A DNA stretch of 64,000 nucleotides from Mesodorylaimus sp. YZB2_4 (Eukaryota; Nematoda; Enoplea; Dorylaimida; Dorylaimidae): the NCBI GenBank assembly GCA_030248295.1, contig JASANH010000917.1, positions 1 through 64,000 on the forward strand, read 5' to 3'. The position numbers and the translations under genes were made by a program. This document shows positions 1-11,222 of the stretch, one piece after another; position 1 is the first letter of the stretch; each line of letters starts with the position of its first letter. Below the pieces are notes generated by a model that did no database searches, was not told the origin of the DNA, and saw only the letters and a list, made by a program, of their open reading frames with translations.

Positions 1-824
1 CTTCAACTTCGGCAAAGTCTGCCCGTCGCCGCTCAGAACCGATTCTCGCTGTACACGTGCCTGGACATCGGGCTGGAGATGCTGAGCATTTTCCACGACT
101 TGCACGAGGCTGGGTATGCGTGTCTGGCTGGCATAACCGGCAGCCATCTCTACTGTTTCTTTTTTGCAGCTATCTCCTGCGAGCGTGCCACCAATCTGCG
201 ATGTTTCGCGCTACGCGATGGTGGCAGAATTCAACGCTGGCAGCCTTCTTCTCGACCCTGCAATGCTCGTTTCGTTCACTCGTCTGTGGCGCAAGTTGGA
301 TGGCAGCGGTGCTGCCTTCCCTGCCCGATTTTAAGAATGTTGTTCTTCCCGGAACTCGGAATATCTCGTATTGTCAACTCGAGCTTCAAAGACCACACCC
401 GGTTCGACGACCTTTGGTCCTGGTTCCTGTCCTCGCTAACATCACCTGCAACGAATGGTGGCCGCCTTTGCCAGTAAGTTCTGCCCTGGTGTTTTTAGTC
501 AAGTAGGACGTAAAGCTCCTCGAAAATTACGAGGCCGATCCGATAGCTGCTATAGTCACTGCTATGCTGGCGCGGCTATTCCATGTTAATACCCCGTCCA
601 ATTGGCTGTCGTCGGGTCCAGCAGAATATATCGAAATCCTGAGTTACCTTAACGAACACGGATTGGCAACCCTTGACGAGAAACCAGACTACGAGAAGCT
701 GCTGCGGTTGGTCAGGCAGGTCAAGAGTCGAGTCATGAAGGAAGTGGGTGACCCGAAGTTGGACTGGGAACCCGGCGGGCAGTACTACGACCATCTGCTC
801 CCGTCGATGATGAGTGATGAGTGA
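1..824 (+). pseudogene. CK1/TTBK-family kinase relic, 5' end outside window
   Basis: Open at the left edge. The first exon reads like CK1/tau-tubulin kinase subdomain VIa (FSLYTCLDIGLEMLSIFHDL, then HEAG), the place where an HRDxKPxN loop should follow. After a short intron (about 112-167) the sequence continues YLLRACHQSAMFR, which aligns with the expected YLHRDxKPSNFxF but has lost the catalytic HRD Asp. Around 360 the homology changes frame: FPGTRN in one frame, then SSFKDHTRFDDLWSWF (CK1 DDLWSW motif) in the next. Another intron (about 474-508) leads to a C-lobe exon with EKPDYEKLLRLVRQ and GDPKLDWE, typical of the CK1/TTBK C-terminus, and a stop at 822-824. Loss of the HRD triad plus a frame change says pseudogene; a sequencing error could explain the frame change but not the missing HRD. 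Family assignment rests on motif spacing. Confidence 0.7.
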
Positions 825-3344
825 TGCCTTGGTAGCGCTCTGTGTTGATCTGTGCTCGTGATGCCACTTCGAGATCCGGAGACTGGTGTGCGCAACCGCG
901 ACCTAACAGCCTGGCGCCCATTAGAGCCAGATGCTACAGTGCTCAATTGTCTTCTCATATTTTCCGTCGCTTTGTCAGTCGGGTTTGTTCGACTGAATGA
1001 AACCCGAAACCTCTATTCGCTCAACTGCCGTGCTGTCAATGCCCGGAATAGGAATAATCTCGCCAGGCAGTCCCGAGCTTATCAGGGTCTGTAACAAGTT
1101 GCGATGTCGGAAATTTCAAGCGGAAAGCAGCACACAAACAGGTCTTCCCTGTATCTCGACATAGAAGTAGCCTCAATGAGCATGTAGTCTTCAACTCAGC
1201 GTTTGAGACCTGGCACCCACGCTCGCTCTCCATGGCCATTTATTACTTACAGTGCAATGTTCTGCCGTCGTGAGCCCACACCCAGGATTTTTAAAACAAT
1301 ACCTTTAATTTGGGTCATGGCAATCCAGCCAACCAAACTAATTCCCCTGCCACTGCGGCTGAGACGCGAGAGTATGGGTATCGACAGATGATCCTTCTCT
1401 CACCTCTAATGAATGGCTGGCTGGAGGACGATCCTGGTGCGAGTAGCCCCAGCCGTAACCTTGGCGTGCATTAGGTGTGTTCGCCCTGTGGTGGTAAATT
1501 TGGCTGCCTTAACTGGCCGCCTTACATAGTACTCAAACCTTAGAAACCATGCCACAGGTAGGGACTCTCCATGTGCAGTCTATCAACAACCGAACACGAT
1601 GGCCCGAAAACTTCGAATTTGAGGAGCAGCCGCAAGTGTCGGTCGTCAGTAAGGCTCTGATGGCCCTAGTCCCGAATCGCCCTAAAATACAATTCAGATA
1701 AGGAACTCAAGACCATCACTCTACCTCGAGTTAGCTCTCGGTCTCGCCTTGACCTAGAGCGGCAGACCAGTTCCCTGAAACATGTCAACGCAGTCTGCGT
1801 TTGGCCTGCGGAAAGAGGATGTACCTGTTTGTTTGGCTTACAGGTTGTATCAGTTACCTTCGCTGTCTGTGTGAACCTGCCAACACTGCCACGTGTTAGA
1901 GGCAGACTCGGAACGCGCGGAAGAGACCGCCGTTAGGCTGCCTGGCTCTCCTTTTGGGGCTACCTCAAGGCCTTGACAGGCACGGCACCACAAAACGGGT
2001 TAGCATGAATGCAAAACGAAAACAAGTCCATATTAGTCTCCATGCCTCTGCATCAGCTCAATAAAGGGAAGAACATGTCGCTCTCGGGCCCCTACTGTAC
2101 GACTAAAAGGCCATGCCTGGAGTGTTTTAGAGACCATCCGCTCCCCGGGGTATCTTTCCATGCCGGGCACACGCGATAGTATCCATGCACCTACAGAACC
2201 GGCAAGGATCAAATGGCGCAAATTCACATTGCTGCAATGCCTGAATAACCAAGCCAAGGAAGCTAACCAACCCGCTTGTGTCAATATCCCACTGACCTGT
2301 TAAGCCGCAAAGACCCACCTCAGGTTAAAATTCACATATGTCTGGACCCAGTCTGCAGCACAATAACGAATACAGCTCTTGAAATCCATTCGAATAACGA
2401 GCCGCTATTCTGGGTTTTGCTGGCGGCAAGGCATCTTCTCAGAGCCTCAACCTCTGCAACTCACCCATGGTCACGAACGCGCCATTTCGTCCTAGCTGCG
2501 CCAATCAGACCACTCCAAAGGACAGACGAACTAACCAGCATCCTATTATAATAAATTGGCAGAGAATAATACGATTCTCATAGTATGCTGCACGTTATTG
2601 TTTCCCAGCAGAAATTGCGGAAAATTTTAATTGCTGATCAGCCGATTCCTGGAAGAGATTAGTCGATGCTGGCCATGCTCACCTTATCTTGATCACCAGC
2701 ACGGACCATGCGACAGGACACGTCTCGTAGTACAATTTGAGATCGTGGTGGCCCACATCGAAATGCACAGTCGGGACAACTGTTCAATGTCGTTTAAAAC
2801 CACAGCTCGCCTTCGCAACTCGCTTCTGGACGTCATGTCGAGCCGACTGCTATGCTCATCTTTGCTTGGAGCACACACCTAATAAGGGATCGTCTGATAA
2901 AGCATGGGTGCGTGAGGCAGCACGGAACCCCCGCCCATGCTTACACCTGTGTAAAGCAGAGTTGGATGCTTGCGTGTGACTCTTACAAGCTCCAAACTAA
3001 TCCCTGGAATAAAAAGACATCCTCCAATTCACTACTCCATAACAGAATTAATCCATAGAACGAATCATGAACAAGTGAAAACAAACAAACGAAACCCGCA
3101 ATCATAATCGAACCTTAAGTGGCCAACATTCGAGTATACTGAGAACGAATAACTCAATCAGTACACAGGCCGTCCCTGGGCGACAAATTTCTAGTTCCAA
3201 AGCTCTCATCCACTCGTTTTTGATTTTTCCTGAGCCCGTATTCATGTGTACAAATGGCAAAAACCGTCGGGTCTGCAAAATAAATTCTGATCACAATCCT
3301 GTCATTCCTTCTTTATTCGATTTCAAAAATTCCCTCTTTGATGT
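825..3344. other. intergenic, nothing recognised
   Basis: About 2.5 kb with only short, compositionally ordinary reading frames on both strands. I see no conserved protein motif, RNA gene or repeat in it. Confidence 0.5.
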
Positions 3345-3514
3345 CGTGTCATGTCAAACTTTATCCATAGCCAAGCACACAACGCACTCGAGGGCTAAGG
3401 AGCACATATTTGATCATCATCTTTTACCGAGGCGGGAGTCGAACCCTCCCCTGTAAGGGCGCGCCCAGCGAAAGAGGCAGACGCCTTAACCCGCTCTAGG
3501 CCACGACCATGTGA
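3345..3514 (-). repeat. tRNA-derived SINE (family 1), copy 1
   Basis: On the minus strand this reads GTCGTGGCCTAGAGCGGGTT, then AAGGCGTCTGCC, then a B box GGTTCGACTCCC, followed by a non-tRNA tail containing CTTAGCCCTCGAGTGCG and CTTGGCTATGGATAAAG. Head and tail match the copy at 28559-28739 over about 160 nt. The long variable region and the TGGCC...GTTAAGGCG pattern resemble a class II tRNA (Ser or Leu). Transcription by RNA polymerase III from the internal A and B boxes is expected for such elements. I could not define target duplications for this copy. Confidence 0.8.
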
Positions 3515-3598
3515 ACTAGAGTGTGAAATTTACAGCTGCTTGATTGGAAGTGTACTTACTGGAAAACTAACGCCTTGTTCCTTTCTTGAATCCAGGAC

Positions 3599-5165
3599 TT
3601 ATGCAGAGACTAACTGCTCACATAAGGCGAGCACCTTGAACTTACTCGTTGTCTTAACGAAGTTCAGCACGATTATTCCAGCCAGTTCCTCGTCAGGCAC
3701 AACATCCGAGTCACGCGCGTATGGCCGATCTCGAAACGACAGTTTCCAATCGTGTTTCGATAAATCTATATCCAACATTTCGGCTGATCTCACTGTTCTC
3801 CACGTGATAAATTTTCAGACGACCATTTTCTAGGACTGCCGAAGCCGACTGCCAGAAATTCTTCGTTCGTCGCTCCTAAAATGCAAACTTACGATTAGGT
3901 GAAAAGGTTCGCGTTTTACAAGGTTATTCTAGTATATGCTAATAAAGAAACGCAATTAAAAATCCATATTTATCTTATCAACTATATCTAAAGATTCGCG
4001 CGGCATTTGGGTGCATAATGATGTCTTGAGTGCGGGTTACAATATGTTTAACAAAGCCCAACCAAAACTCTCCGAATCAAATTCCCATGTGCAATTCCCT
4101 TAGGAGGCCTTAGAGAATTCCGTTCTCTTTTGTCAGTCGAAGATGGCTTTTTGATTTCTAGCTGGGCATTTTATTCGTACAATTATGTATGTATCTTCCC
4201 CGTTTGAGTGCACGTAAGTGCTTGGGAATGAGTAAAATATGGTATGGTAAACTATCCAAAGCTAGCAGAGACAACGACAAACGACAACGAGAACGAAAAG
4301 CGTAATCATTGCTATGATTCTCCCGATAGAATTCCCATCACGGTCCTGGATCACTCCAGCCAGCTTACCTGAAAATTTTGACCCAGCCAGAAAACTGTCC
4401 AGCTCTTGATACTGGTGTCCTTGATTTTGAGCTTTTTTCTTCAAATTCCAAATCTTCTTCCAGTCGACGAATAACATTTCTCAATTCCCTGTTATTTCGT
4501 TTCGTTATTTCTACCATCCGTTTCATTTCTTCGGGGATAGCCCACCCGGTTTGGATTTCTTTATGCCGAAGCAACTCTGAAAATAACGGAATATCTGTAC
4601 AGGCTCCAAAGTTATGCATGATCGGAGATTATGTCCAAGGGTAAAAATGGACTTGGTTTTCTCAAACTTTTTTTGTCCCTTTTCAGATTGTAAGCCTAGT
4701 CGCCATGTCATTTCCTACGTTGTATCCAAAATAAACCAAAAGTGTTTACTTTACTCACAGGCAGCTTATCATTAGGCATATAGATACTAATAGGCCTAGG
4801 CCTAGGATACTAATGGTCGGCCACTCCCGAAAATGCATTCCCCGCCCACTGGTCCGCATTTAAGGCATCTTCCCGCGCGCATGAGTTTTTCCATTAACTA
4901 GACAAAACTTACTTGAAACCAGGCCATTGATTTAATCTGTGCAGAATGATAGAATGAAATGACCGAAAAGCCGAAACTAAAAATTAAAAACCGAAATGAA
5001 TGAAAATCGCCAAACGAGCGACTATACTCCACCCAGTTGCCTCCATCGAGCACACCAATCTACTTACTGCAATTTCGGCGGGAAGTTTAAATTGCTTCAT
5101 GCACTGCTCATGAGTGTGCAAAATTGTGGATTCATTTGCTTTTACATTGAATAGCATCGGGTGCA
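3599..5165 (-). CDS. possible small coiled-coil protein, tentative three-exon model
   Basis: Three minus-strand segments end at good splice sites. 5068-5165 encodes MHPMLFNVKANESTI... ending PAEIA before GTAAGT. 4369-4576 encodes a charged helical stretch (EEMKRMVEITKRNNREL... EEDLEFEEKS) between a TTTTCAG acceptor and GTAAGC. 3599-3875 begins after TTTTAG and ends at a stop with DEELAGIIVLNFVKTTSKF. The last segment needs either a 28-nt intron (GTGAGA..TATAG, near 3760-3790) or a frameshift to stay open. An exon near 4650-4710 may be missing from this model. A coiled coil followed by a small globular end would fit a kinetochore Spc24/Spc25-like protein, but I cannot confirm that. It may also be decayed. 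Confidence 0.35.
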
Positions 5166-5195
5166 TTCGAAAAGGCACCCGAGAAGCGAAGAATA

Positions 5196-5699
5196 ATGTC
5201 AGGAAAGAACGCAGATCAAGCAGGGAATAAAGCGAAGATACAGAAGGGGCACAAGATCAACAAAGGCCACACATGTAGGCCAGGCAAGACCAGAATAGTA
5301 CAAAAACTAGTCTCCAAGTCGGGACCCCAACCTCAATCGCCTTACAAGCCCAACGAAACGATTCATCATTATCGATACACTCAACTGAAAGGTGGAATGC
5401 TCACGAACCTTCTTCAAGCCTGGCTGATGACGGCTGAGGCTGGACGGTTGCCCGGCCTCGGCCGTCACCGTACTGTCGTGGGTGGGAAAGGCTCCTCTGA
5501 TAAGCCTTCCCGGTTTATGTCGGCTTGCACCTGGCTCGGGTTTTATGTGCGGCTTGAGCTAATCACTATGCAGCTCGCTCTCCCGCTTTCACAGATGCCC
5601 CATTCAATCATGGCAAGCACCAAAATCAAATATGCGACGCGACATGGCCACAAGCGATCCCCTTCAAGTTGTCAGTGGTCTGTGCTATCAATTGTATGA
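5196..5699 (+). CDS. unsupported 167-codon reading frame
   Basis: An uninterrupted ATG-initiated frame of 167 codons with a lysine-rich start (MSGKNADQAGNKAKIQKGHK) and a less convincing, mixed second half. I recognise no family, signal peptide, TM segment or splice support. It could be a small basic protein or chance. Confidence 0.2.
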   Translation: MSGKNADQAGNKAKIQKGHKINKGHTCRPGKTRIVQKLVSKSGPQPQSPYKPNETIHHYRYTQLKGGMLTNLLQAWLMTAEAGRLPGLGRHRTVVGGKGSSDKPSRFMSACTWLGFYVRLELITMQLALPLSQMPHSIMASTKIKYATRHGHKRSPSSCQWSVLSIV

Positions 5700-5709
5700 A
5701 CTTGACAAA

Positions 5710-6830
5710 TTACCTAAATGACGATGTTCGGCCTCTTGCGCTATCCATGGCATGGTCGACCAGGCGCATCAGCTCGTCGAGGACCACCTTCATGGCTGGA
5801 CTTTCGGCCGGTGGGGTCAGGCATCGCAACGACAATTGAGCCAGCTTGTGCGGCATGTCCGCCGACGTCGGCACGTGGAATCCGCCCAACATGTCGATGA
5901 CGATCTGCTTCAACCACGTCTTCCCGTAGCGCTTCTCCTACGGATTCTTGCCACCGTTGTACCCCTGAAACGGAGAGTGCATTGCGAGCTGGCACCGGGG
6001 GGGGGGGGGGGGGGGGGAGACCCTCGGCCTACCTCTTGCATCAGAATGCCGAAGCTCCTCACATCCGACAGGGCCGTCCAAACTCGTTGCCGCAGCGTGT
6101 TGGGAGAAGTCGAGACAATGGGCTGACGACTTTTCGTGACCAGCTTGTACTGCGTCGGGGCGTTCCGCGATTGATCAAAGTCGCCGATCTTGACTGTGAA
6201 CCTGTCGTCCGAGCTCCTCTGTACGAGACAGTTCCGCGCCGCGACATCCCTGAAACAAAGGGTGACTAAAGAAGGTGCGCCTGAGGTCCTGGGAAATGGA
6301 CTCACCAATGGATAATGCAGCGGTCCCCTTGGCGGCGTCTACCAGCGACCGTTTCTTGCCCTTCCGTCCAACCACGTCCTTCTCCAGAAGCTTTTCCAAC
6401 GATCCCACTGCAAAATCAACATCGCCAAGCTTTTGCAGCGGTGAGATAGGGTGACTTAAGTTGGCAGTATTCGAGCACGATGAGCATCTTCGGCGGAGAG
6501 TTTTCGTTTTCTTTGAGTAACGAGAGCCGCTTTTAGCTTGACGACGTTGTTGTGGTAAAACGCGGACATCAACCGGGCCTCGTTCAAGCGCTCGATCCCG
6601 TCTTTCTCTGACGACGTTTCAGAGAGGGTCTTGACCGCCACTTCGTCCTTTGGCGACGAGAACGACGAAGACTTGCGGGGATCCGGACTCAAGGACGCGT
6701 GCCACGCATGGCCGAAGTTTCCCAAATCGGTGATAAAAGGGTAGGAGTAGCTTAGGCAGACTGGCCCCACCCCAACCGAGAAATCAGGATTCGAATCGCA
6801 TTGGATTTCGTCCATGTTGTTTGTAGCCTG
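5710..6830 (-). pseudogene. receptor-tyrosine-kinase-like gene with degenerate catalytic motifs
   Basis: The kinase fold is readable across several minus-strand exons: a glycine-rich loop relic (LGNFGHAWHASL), a lysine strand (DEVAVKTL) and an insulin-receptor-like helix C (ERLNEARLMSAFYHNNVVKL). Next come a hinge segment (GSLEKLLEKDVV), a catalytic loop reading DVAARNCLV, then VKIGDFDQSR, SDVRSFGILMQEV and a C-lobe ending LSLRCLTPPAESPAMKVVLDE. AARN is diagnostic of tyrosine kinases. The HRD histidine is not recoverable from any consistent splice, DFG has become DFD, and the SDVWSFG tryptophan is Arg. A 21-nt poly-G run (5997-6017) sits between the C-lobe segments. Most likely a dead gene or a pseudokinase. 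I see no transmembrane or ectodomain exons upstream. Confidence 0.6.
5997..6017. repeat. poly-G run of 21
   Basis: Uninterrupted G21 within the kinase relic, between segments that encode its C-lobe. Homopolymers of this length are error-prone in sequencing and should not be used to judge frame. Confidence 0.95.
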
Positions 6831-7056
6831 GTAGCCCTAAAATGGAATAATGGTTTTGCCCGAAGGGTGTGAAGCGGCGAAGTGGTATTCCTTCTCGATC
6901 ATTGACAATTCGCGCTGAGAATCGGCTCCTCTGAAACGACTCATCGTCAAGGCGCCAAATGATTGTAAGCTGTGCAAAGGGCTTACTTTCGGACCAGGAA
7001 ATCGCCGCGCTGCTTCCTCTCCTTGTTTCATGGATGCATCCGACAACTCGAAACAT

Positions 7057-8167
7057 TGATTTCCAACGTGGTTGTTGGCCGCTACTAGTGGGGTCGCCAG
7101 CTATCCCGTGCTAGTACTATTTGGCCAAGTGCGATCGCTGTTAGGGATCGCATTGCGTCATGCAGGATCCAATGTGTCGTGCAGGCGAGCTGCCAGGATG
7201 ACACACTGACCATCATCAGACACGGCCAAGTGGGGTAGCAAGGTCAATAAGCTATTGCTAGCAATTAAAAAGAGACCAATCAAAATACGATTTTTGACCA
7301 TCAGAGCAGAAGTACCGTATTGTTAGCTGTATTGATTCCTCTGGAGGCAGAATGAAGCGCAAAATCGGAGACTGACTCATGTTCTGTTGCGAATGGCGAG
7401 GCTTTATTTGGCGTGTGGTCAAGGACGATCATTTCGATTGGTTGTGGATCACGCGATGATCTGAATGATCCAATGACATCTGGACAGGACATCAGTGGCT
7501 CCAACAATTCCTGTTTCTTTATTCAAACAAAGTATGCTTCAATATTCATGTCGTCATGTTCCCTTGTAAGGGGATTCTCTTCCGCTAGGTGTTCTGCTCT
7601 CACAATTATGTTTCATGGTCCAGCTGATCACTCCGCTTCCACTCGAGTTGACTGCGAAGTAGATAAGTGGTTTGGGCGAGGAAAGTGCTCGCGAATAGTG
7701 CCAGAGTTAAACGCTAAAGGGCTCTCGCGAGAGAGCAGAGATTTTACCGGCTGCGGAGTTCTGAAGCCAGAGCCGTATTAGACGATCATTTACGAGTTTC
7801 CAGGGGAGTCAGTGTTAAGTCGTGCTTCCTTTTCCTGCCTCCAAGGCTTCGTCTATCAGCCAACTATTTCCTTCGGCATGGCCAAGCTGCGTCCACTTTA
7901 TTGATCACTTTTCTTGTCCCAGTCTGGACTGGAGCAGCAACAGGAATTGAAAAGCGTCTATCGCTAGCAGAAGAAAGATAGGAAAACACGCTTCACCCGA
8001 CGTCTGATGAATGTGCACATACAGTTTTCTATAGGAGACCACTCCTAACATGGACATGCTCTCGGCCTTTTCCAAACGACATTCGATCAAGAGTTGCCGG
8101 CCGAGTCGACTCCAGTCAAATCTTTTATTTCTCGTTATGCAGCCAAGTCGGTATCGTGCTTTGTCTA
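7057..8167. other. intergenic, no supported gene
   Basis: Reading frames of up to about 120 codons occur here on both strands but show no conserved motif, periodicity or splice context. If the kinase relic to the left had an ectodomain it would have lain here; I see no trace of one. Confidence 0.4.
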
Positions 8168-8640
8168 ATGCCTACTTGGCCGCCTAATATCACTTGTCTA
8201 GCCCGTGCGTGTATTCTGTTTGGCCTATTCCTCACGGTTATGGGAGTATTCGTCTATTTCATTTCTGCCGCATTGCATTATCCCAGCGATTTCCACTTGG
8301 CCGGTGCCATCGTCTTGGGTAGCACTAATGAGTTTTCAAGTAAACACAATTAACCTTCCTGAAATTAGCTTCTTTTCCAGGCCACGGAACCGCATTCTTA
8401 CTTATCGGAGTACTAGTGTTCGTTCATTTGCGAGTGATGGCGCACAGGGAACGAAGGGCGCTGACGCAGGTCAGAGAGGAAATGTATCGCCACACGCTGG
8501 AATGGTATCGACACAGACCGCAGTGCGCCTTCTTCCACGCCAAGGGTCGAAGCCCTCGAAGCCCGGATTCACCTTCACTTCCTCCTAATGCTTCAATAGC
8601 AGCCACTATCACAGAGGAAACCTTAGTCTCATTGGCTTAG
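8168..8640 (+). CDS. small two-transmembrane protein, 136 aa
   Basis: Two exons, 8168-8318 and 8381-8640, joined by a 62-nt GT..AG intron (GTAGCA...TTTTCCAG) that preserves phase and gives 136 codons plus a TAG stop. The product starts MPTWPPNITCLARACILFGL. It has one hydrophobic helix at about residues 13-33, a short loop (HYPSDFHLAG) and a second helix (GTAFLLIGVLVFVHL) interrupted by the intron. The rest is a basic cytoplasmic-like tail with RERRALTQVREEMYRHTLEW and a Ser/Pro-rich end. The hairpin layout suggests a membrane-anchored small protein. I do not recognise the family. Confidence 0.6.
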
Positions 8641-9441
8641 TCTGTGATCCAAAGGAGGACAGCTCAAAATTGAGTCAACACCATTTCCCTTCTTTGGCTT
8701 CGTCAAAACCCTTCAATCCGCCAACGCCTCTCGGGAGTCGATTCATTATCGCTTAAAAAAAGGACAATCGAGAAACGCTTGAAGGATTGTCCCTCCTGCT
8801 CTGTACAGTAGACAATGTTAGTGCTGAGATTTTTTATTCCTGAAACGCAAAGTCGCTCATTCGACTTAGCGAAGATAAATGTCTGATGCGAGCATAAATC
8901 TCTTATACTAAGGGGGATGTGCTTGTATTGGTGGAGTACACATGCAAATAAATGACCTACGTATGTACGATAAGGCGCAAAATCCTAAGTGACTGGCTCT
9001 ATTGCCTTATCTGCTGAACATGTCATTTTTATGTTGGAGCGTTTGCCAGATCGAACTGGATAAAAAGAGAAGGAAGGTGTCGACTCGCGTGCCAAATTAG
9101 GAAAACCTATCCTTTGCTGTTTTTGCTATTTCCCTTTGCTTTCTGAAAAATATTCCAAGCTCGAATAAGTAACTGCATACCGCCTTTAACGATAGCCTGC
9201 CAGATGAAAGTGTTCCCATGATCAATGTTCTGCGGACACCTGGTTTCCTATTTAGCCAACAAATAGGCAGAACTACTGCTTCATGGCCAGACAGAACACG
9301 TTGACCACGAGCCATGAAGGAAAAGTTTGTAATCTCGCTTTGAAAAAACTATAAAACTGCATTCTTTCCAAATAGCATAAGGCAATTTCTGAGTCCGCCC
9401 CGTTCAGCAACCGGAAATGGCGGCTGAACTACAAGCACGTA
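8641..9441. other. intergenic, nothing recognised
   Basis: About 800 nt between the 3' end of the two-TM gene and the convergent 3' end of the MOLO-1-like gene. No reading frame or RNA feature is supported. Confidence 0.5.
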
Positions 9442-11222
9442 TCATACTCTATGGTAACTATGTTGAGGTCCATTCGCCTGTCTCGATCTTGCACCAGCTG
9501 GTCCCATACCCAAACCACCAAACATTTTTGCTCTCACTGTTCCGCCATAAAGGCCAGCTCGAGACCTCGCTGGCTGGCCGAATCCACCACCACTGTGCCC
9601 AACACCACCACCTGCTTTCTGATGATGCATCTCCAACATCCCACCACCAAATCCGGCTCGCCAGCGACGATTGTGCGCGTGGTACCTGGCCGCTGACGCA
9701 TCGGGAGTGGCATGCAGTCGACTGCGGCCAGTGTTCACCCAATGACCAACAAATGCGCAGCCTAAGGTTATACACAAAGACACGGCGAAGGCGATTAGCG
9801 CCCACGCTGGGACGTTATGTTTGGGACGGTCAAACCAAGTCATATTGAACGATGGAGGCATAGTTTCCTCGCTCGCAGTCGCCTCCAGTTCATGGCTTCT
9901 TTGTTCGAATTCGGGCCCCTCGGACTCGTCGAAAGGGTACATTAAGTCGGAGAGAAATGGCAATTCGTCATCCAGCCATTGAATTATCCTTCTGATCATG
10001 TCCATCATGCAATTCCTATTTTGGCAATGCGTGGCAGACTGAAAGGAATGCTTGTCCGCTTGAGCCATGCGTTCTGTTGGATGCGAGCCAGAGTACGCTG
10101 CGCCGGCCTTCCATCGTCTTCGACTTTGCTCGAAGTTTGAAGCAGTACTTTGGGCCAATAACTGTTTCACACGTGAACTGACACTCAGACCCACCAAGGG
10201 TTCGAGGCCTGAAAAGACCGCTTTTGAGCCATCCTGGCAGAACGCCACATTGTGAACAATAAGGATCAGAATATCCGTCGAACAAGCCTGACTCTTGATT
10301 GACCAATTCCTCAAGCGCAGCTTTGAGGCCATTTTGTCCAAGACCCTGGCTTCTTCTAGCAAATACTTCAAAGCTCGTTCATTCTCCAAATTGTATTTCT
10401 TCTCCTTGCCGCCGTCTCCATTGCACGCACCAAGTCCGTCTTCTTGCATGGTTTTGGCTGAAATGTAAATTCTTATCGTTAGTATAAATTTTGAGTATGG
10501 GTGTTTCGGAGCAGCACAGAGTGAGTTCGATGCACTATATGGGAAAGTGACTGTGAGCGGTCGAAACGAGCATCCCTACCTAAGGCGATTCCGACTGTAT
10601 AAAAGCGTTTCTGCATGCATTTGATGCCCCGTCGGTAACCGGCTGGACCATCTCTAATTTCGTTGATTAAACTGTCATCATGACCAGCGGTCGGCGTACA
10701 AAACGATAACAGCTGTTCGGGAGAGTGAGACGGGAAACAGTGGAAGAACTTTTTGCCCAACGTCCGATTGATAAGTATAGCCTCGGTATGGCTCAAAAAA
10801 ATGTCGGGATCACATAAGAAATCCACTTTCAAGTAATTGTTGCCGCATCGCTGCTGGTCGCTTGGCGGTGGATACGTGTCCGGTGTTAGTGGTGTTGATT
10901 CGGCCATGGACCTGGGTTCAGCTCGCATCCGTCTTTGATCTCGTCCGCGTGGGGGGAGGGAGGGCGTATCGGGTATGCCGTAACTGACAATCGATAACCA
11001 ATAAAGTCCCAAAATTAGGGAAGCTGATTTGAGGGGGCGAGGTTGAAAAATGAGTATCGGACACGGAAATGACCTCCGTTCGCCATAACTCTTATTGCCC
11101 CCATAACCCCGCATTTGCATGTAGTAACTTTGAAAAAATGACGGCCTCTTGTCCGAGCGGCCTTGAATGTCATGACAATTCGATGGCAATAAGAAAAGGA
11201 CGCAGCCTTTCCGCTCTGGCAA
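9442..11222 (-). CDS. MOLO-1-like TPM-domain single-pass membrane protein, 552 aa
   Basis: Exon 1 is 10580-11222 and exon 2 is 9442-10457, joined in phase by GTAGGG..TTTCAG, giving 552 codons plus stop. A hydrophobic stretch (SASLILGLYWLSIVSYGIP) may be a signal sequence. The region after it has the layout of the TPM/MOLO-1 domain: YPPPSDQQRCGNNY, VDFLCDPDIFLSHTEAILIN, KRFYTVGIAL, SKLRLRNWSIKSQACSTDIL and ILIVHNVAF. A TM helix (WALIAFAVSLCITLGCAFVG) follows, then a Gly/His-rich tail (GGGMLEMHHQKAGGGVGHSG). In C. elegans MOLO-1 is an auxiliary subunit that modulates levamisole-sensitive acetylcholine receptors; that role here is only an inference. The start codon is uncertain, and a Met closer to the signal-like helix is possible. 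Confidence 0.65.

Noticed and set aside
1..480. Patatin/neuropathy target esterase homology around FDDLW
   Set aside because: The order of motifs before and after (helix E, DDLWSWF, KPDYEKL, LDWE) fits CK1/TTBK kinases throughout; the esterase match is only five residues.
3430..3514. Functional tRNA-Ser gene
   Set aside because: The A-box arm has extra bases, the acceptor stem does not pair, and the sequence continues into a non-tRNA tail shared with a second copy, so it is a SINE head.
4790..4808. GGCCTAGGCCTA palindromic patch as an attachment site
   Set aside because: Short, simple and without flanking duplication or partner copy.
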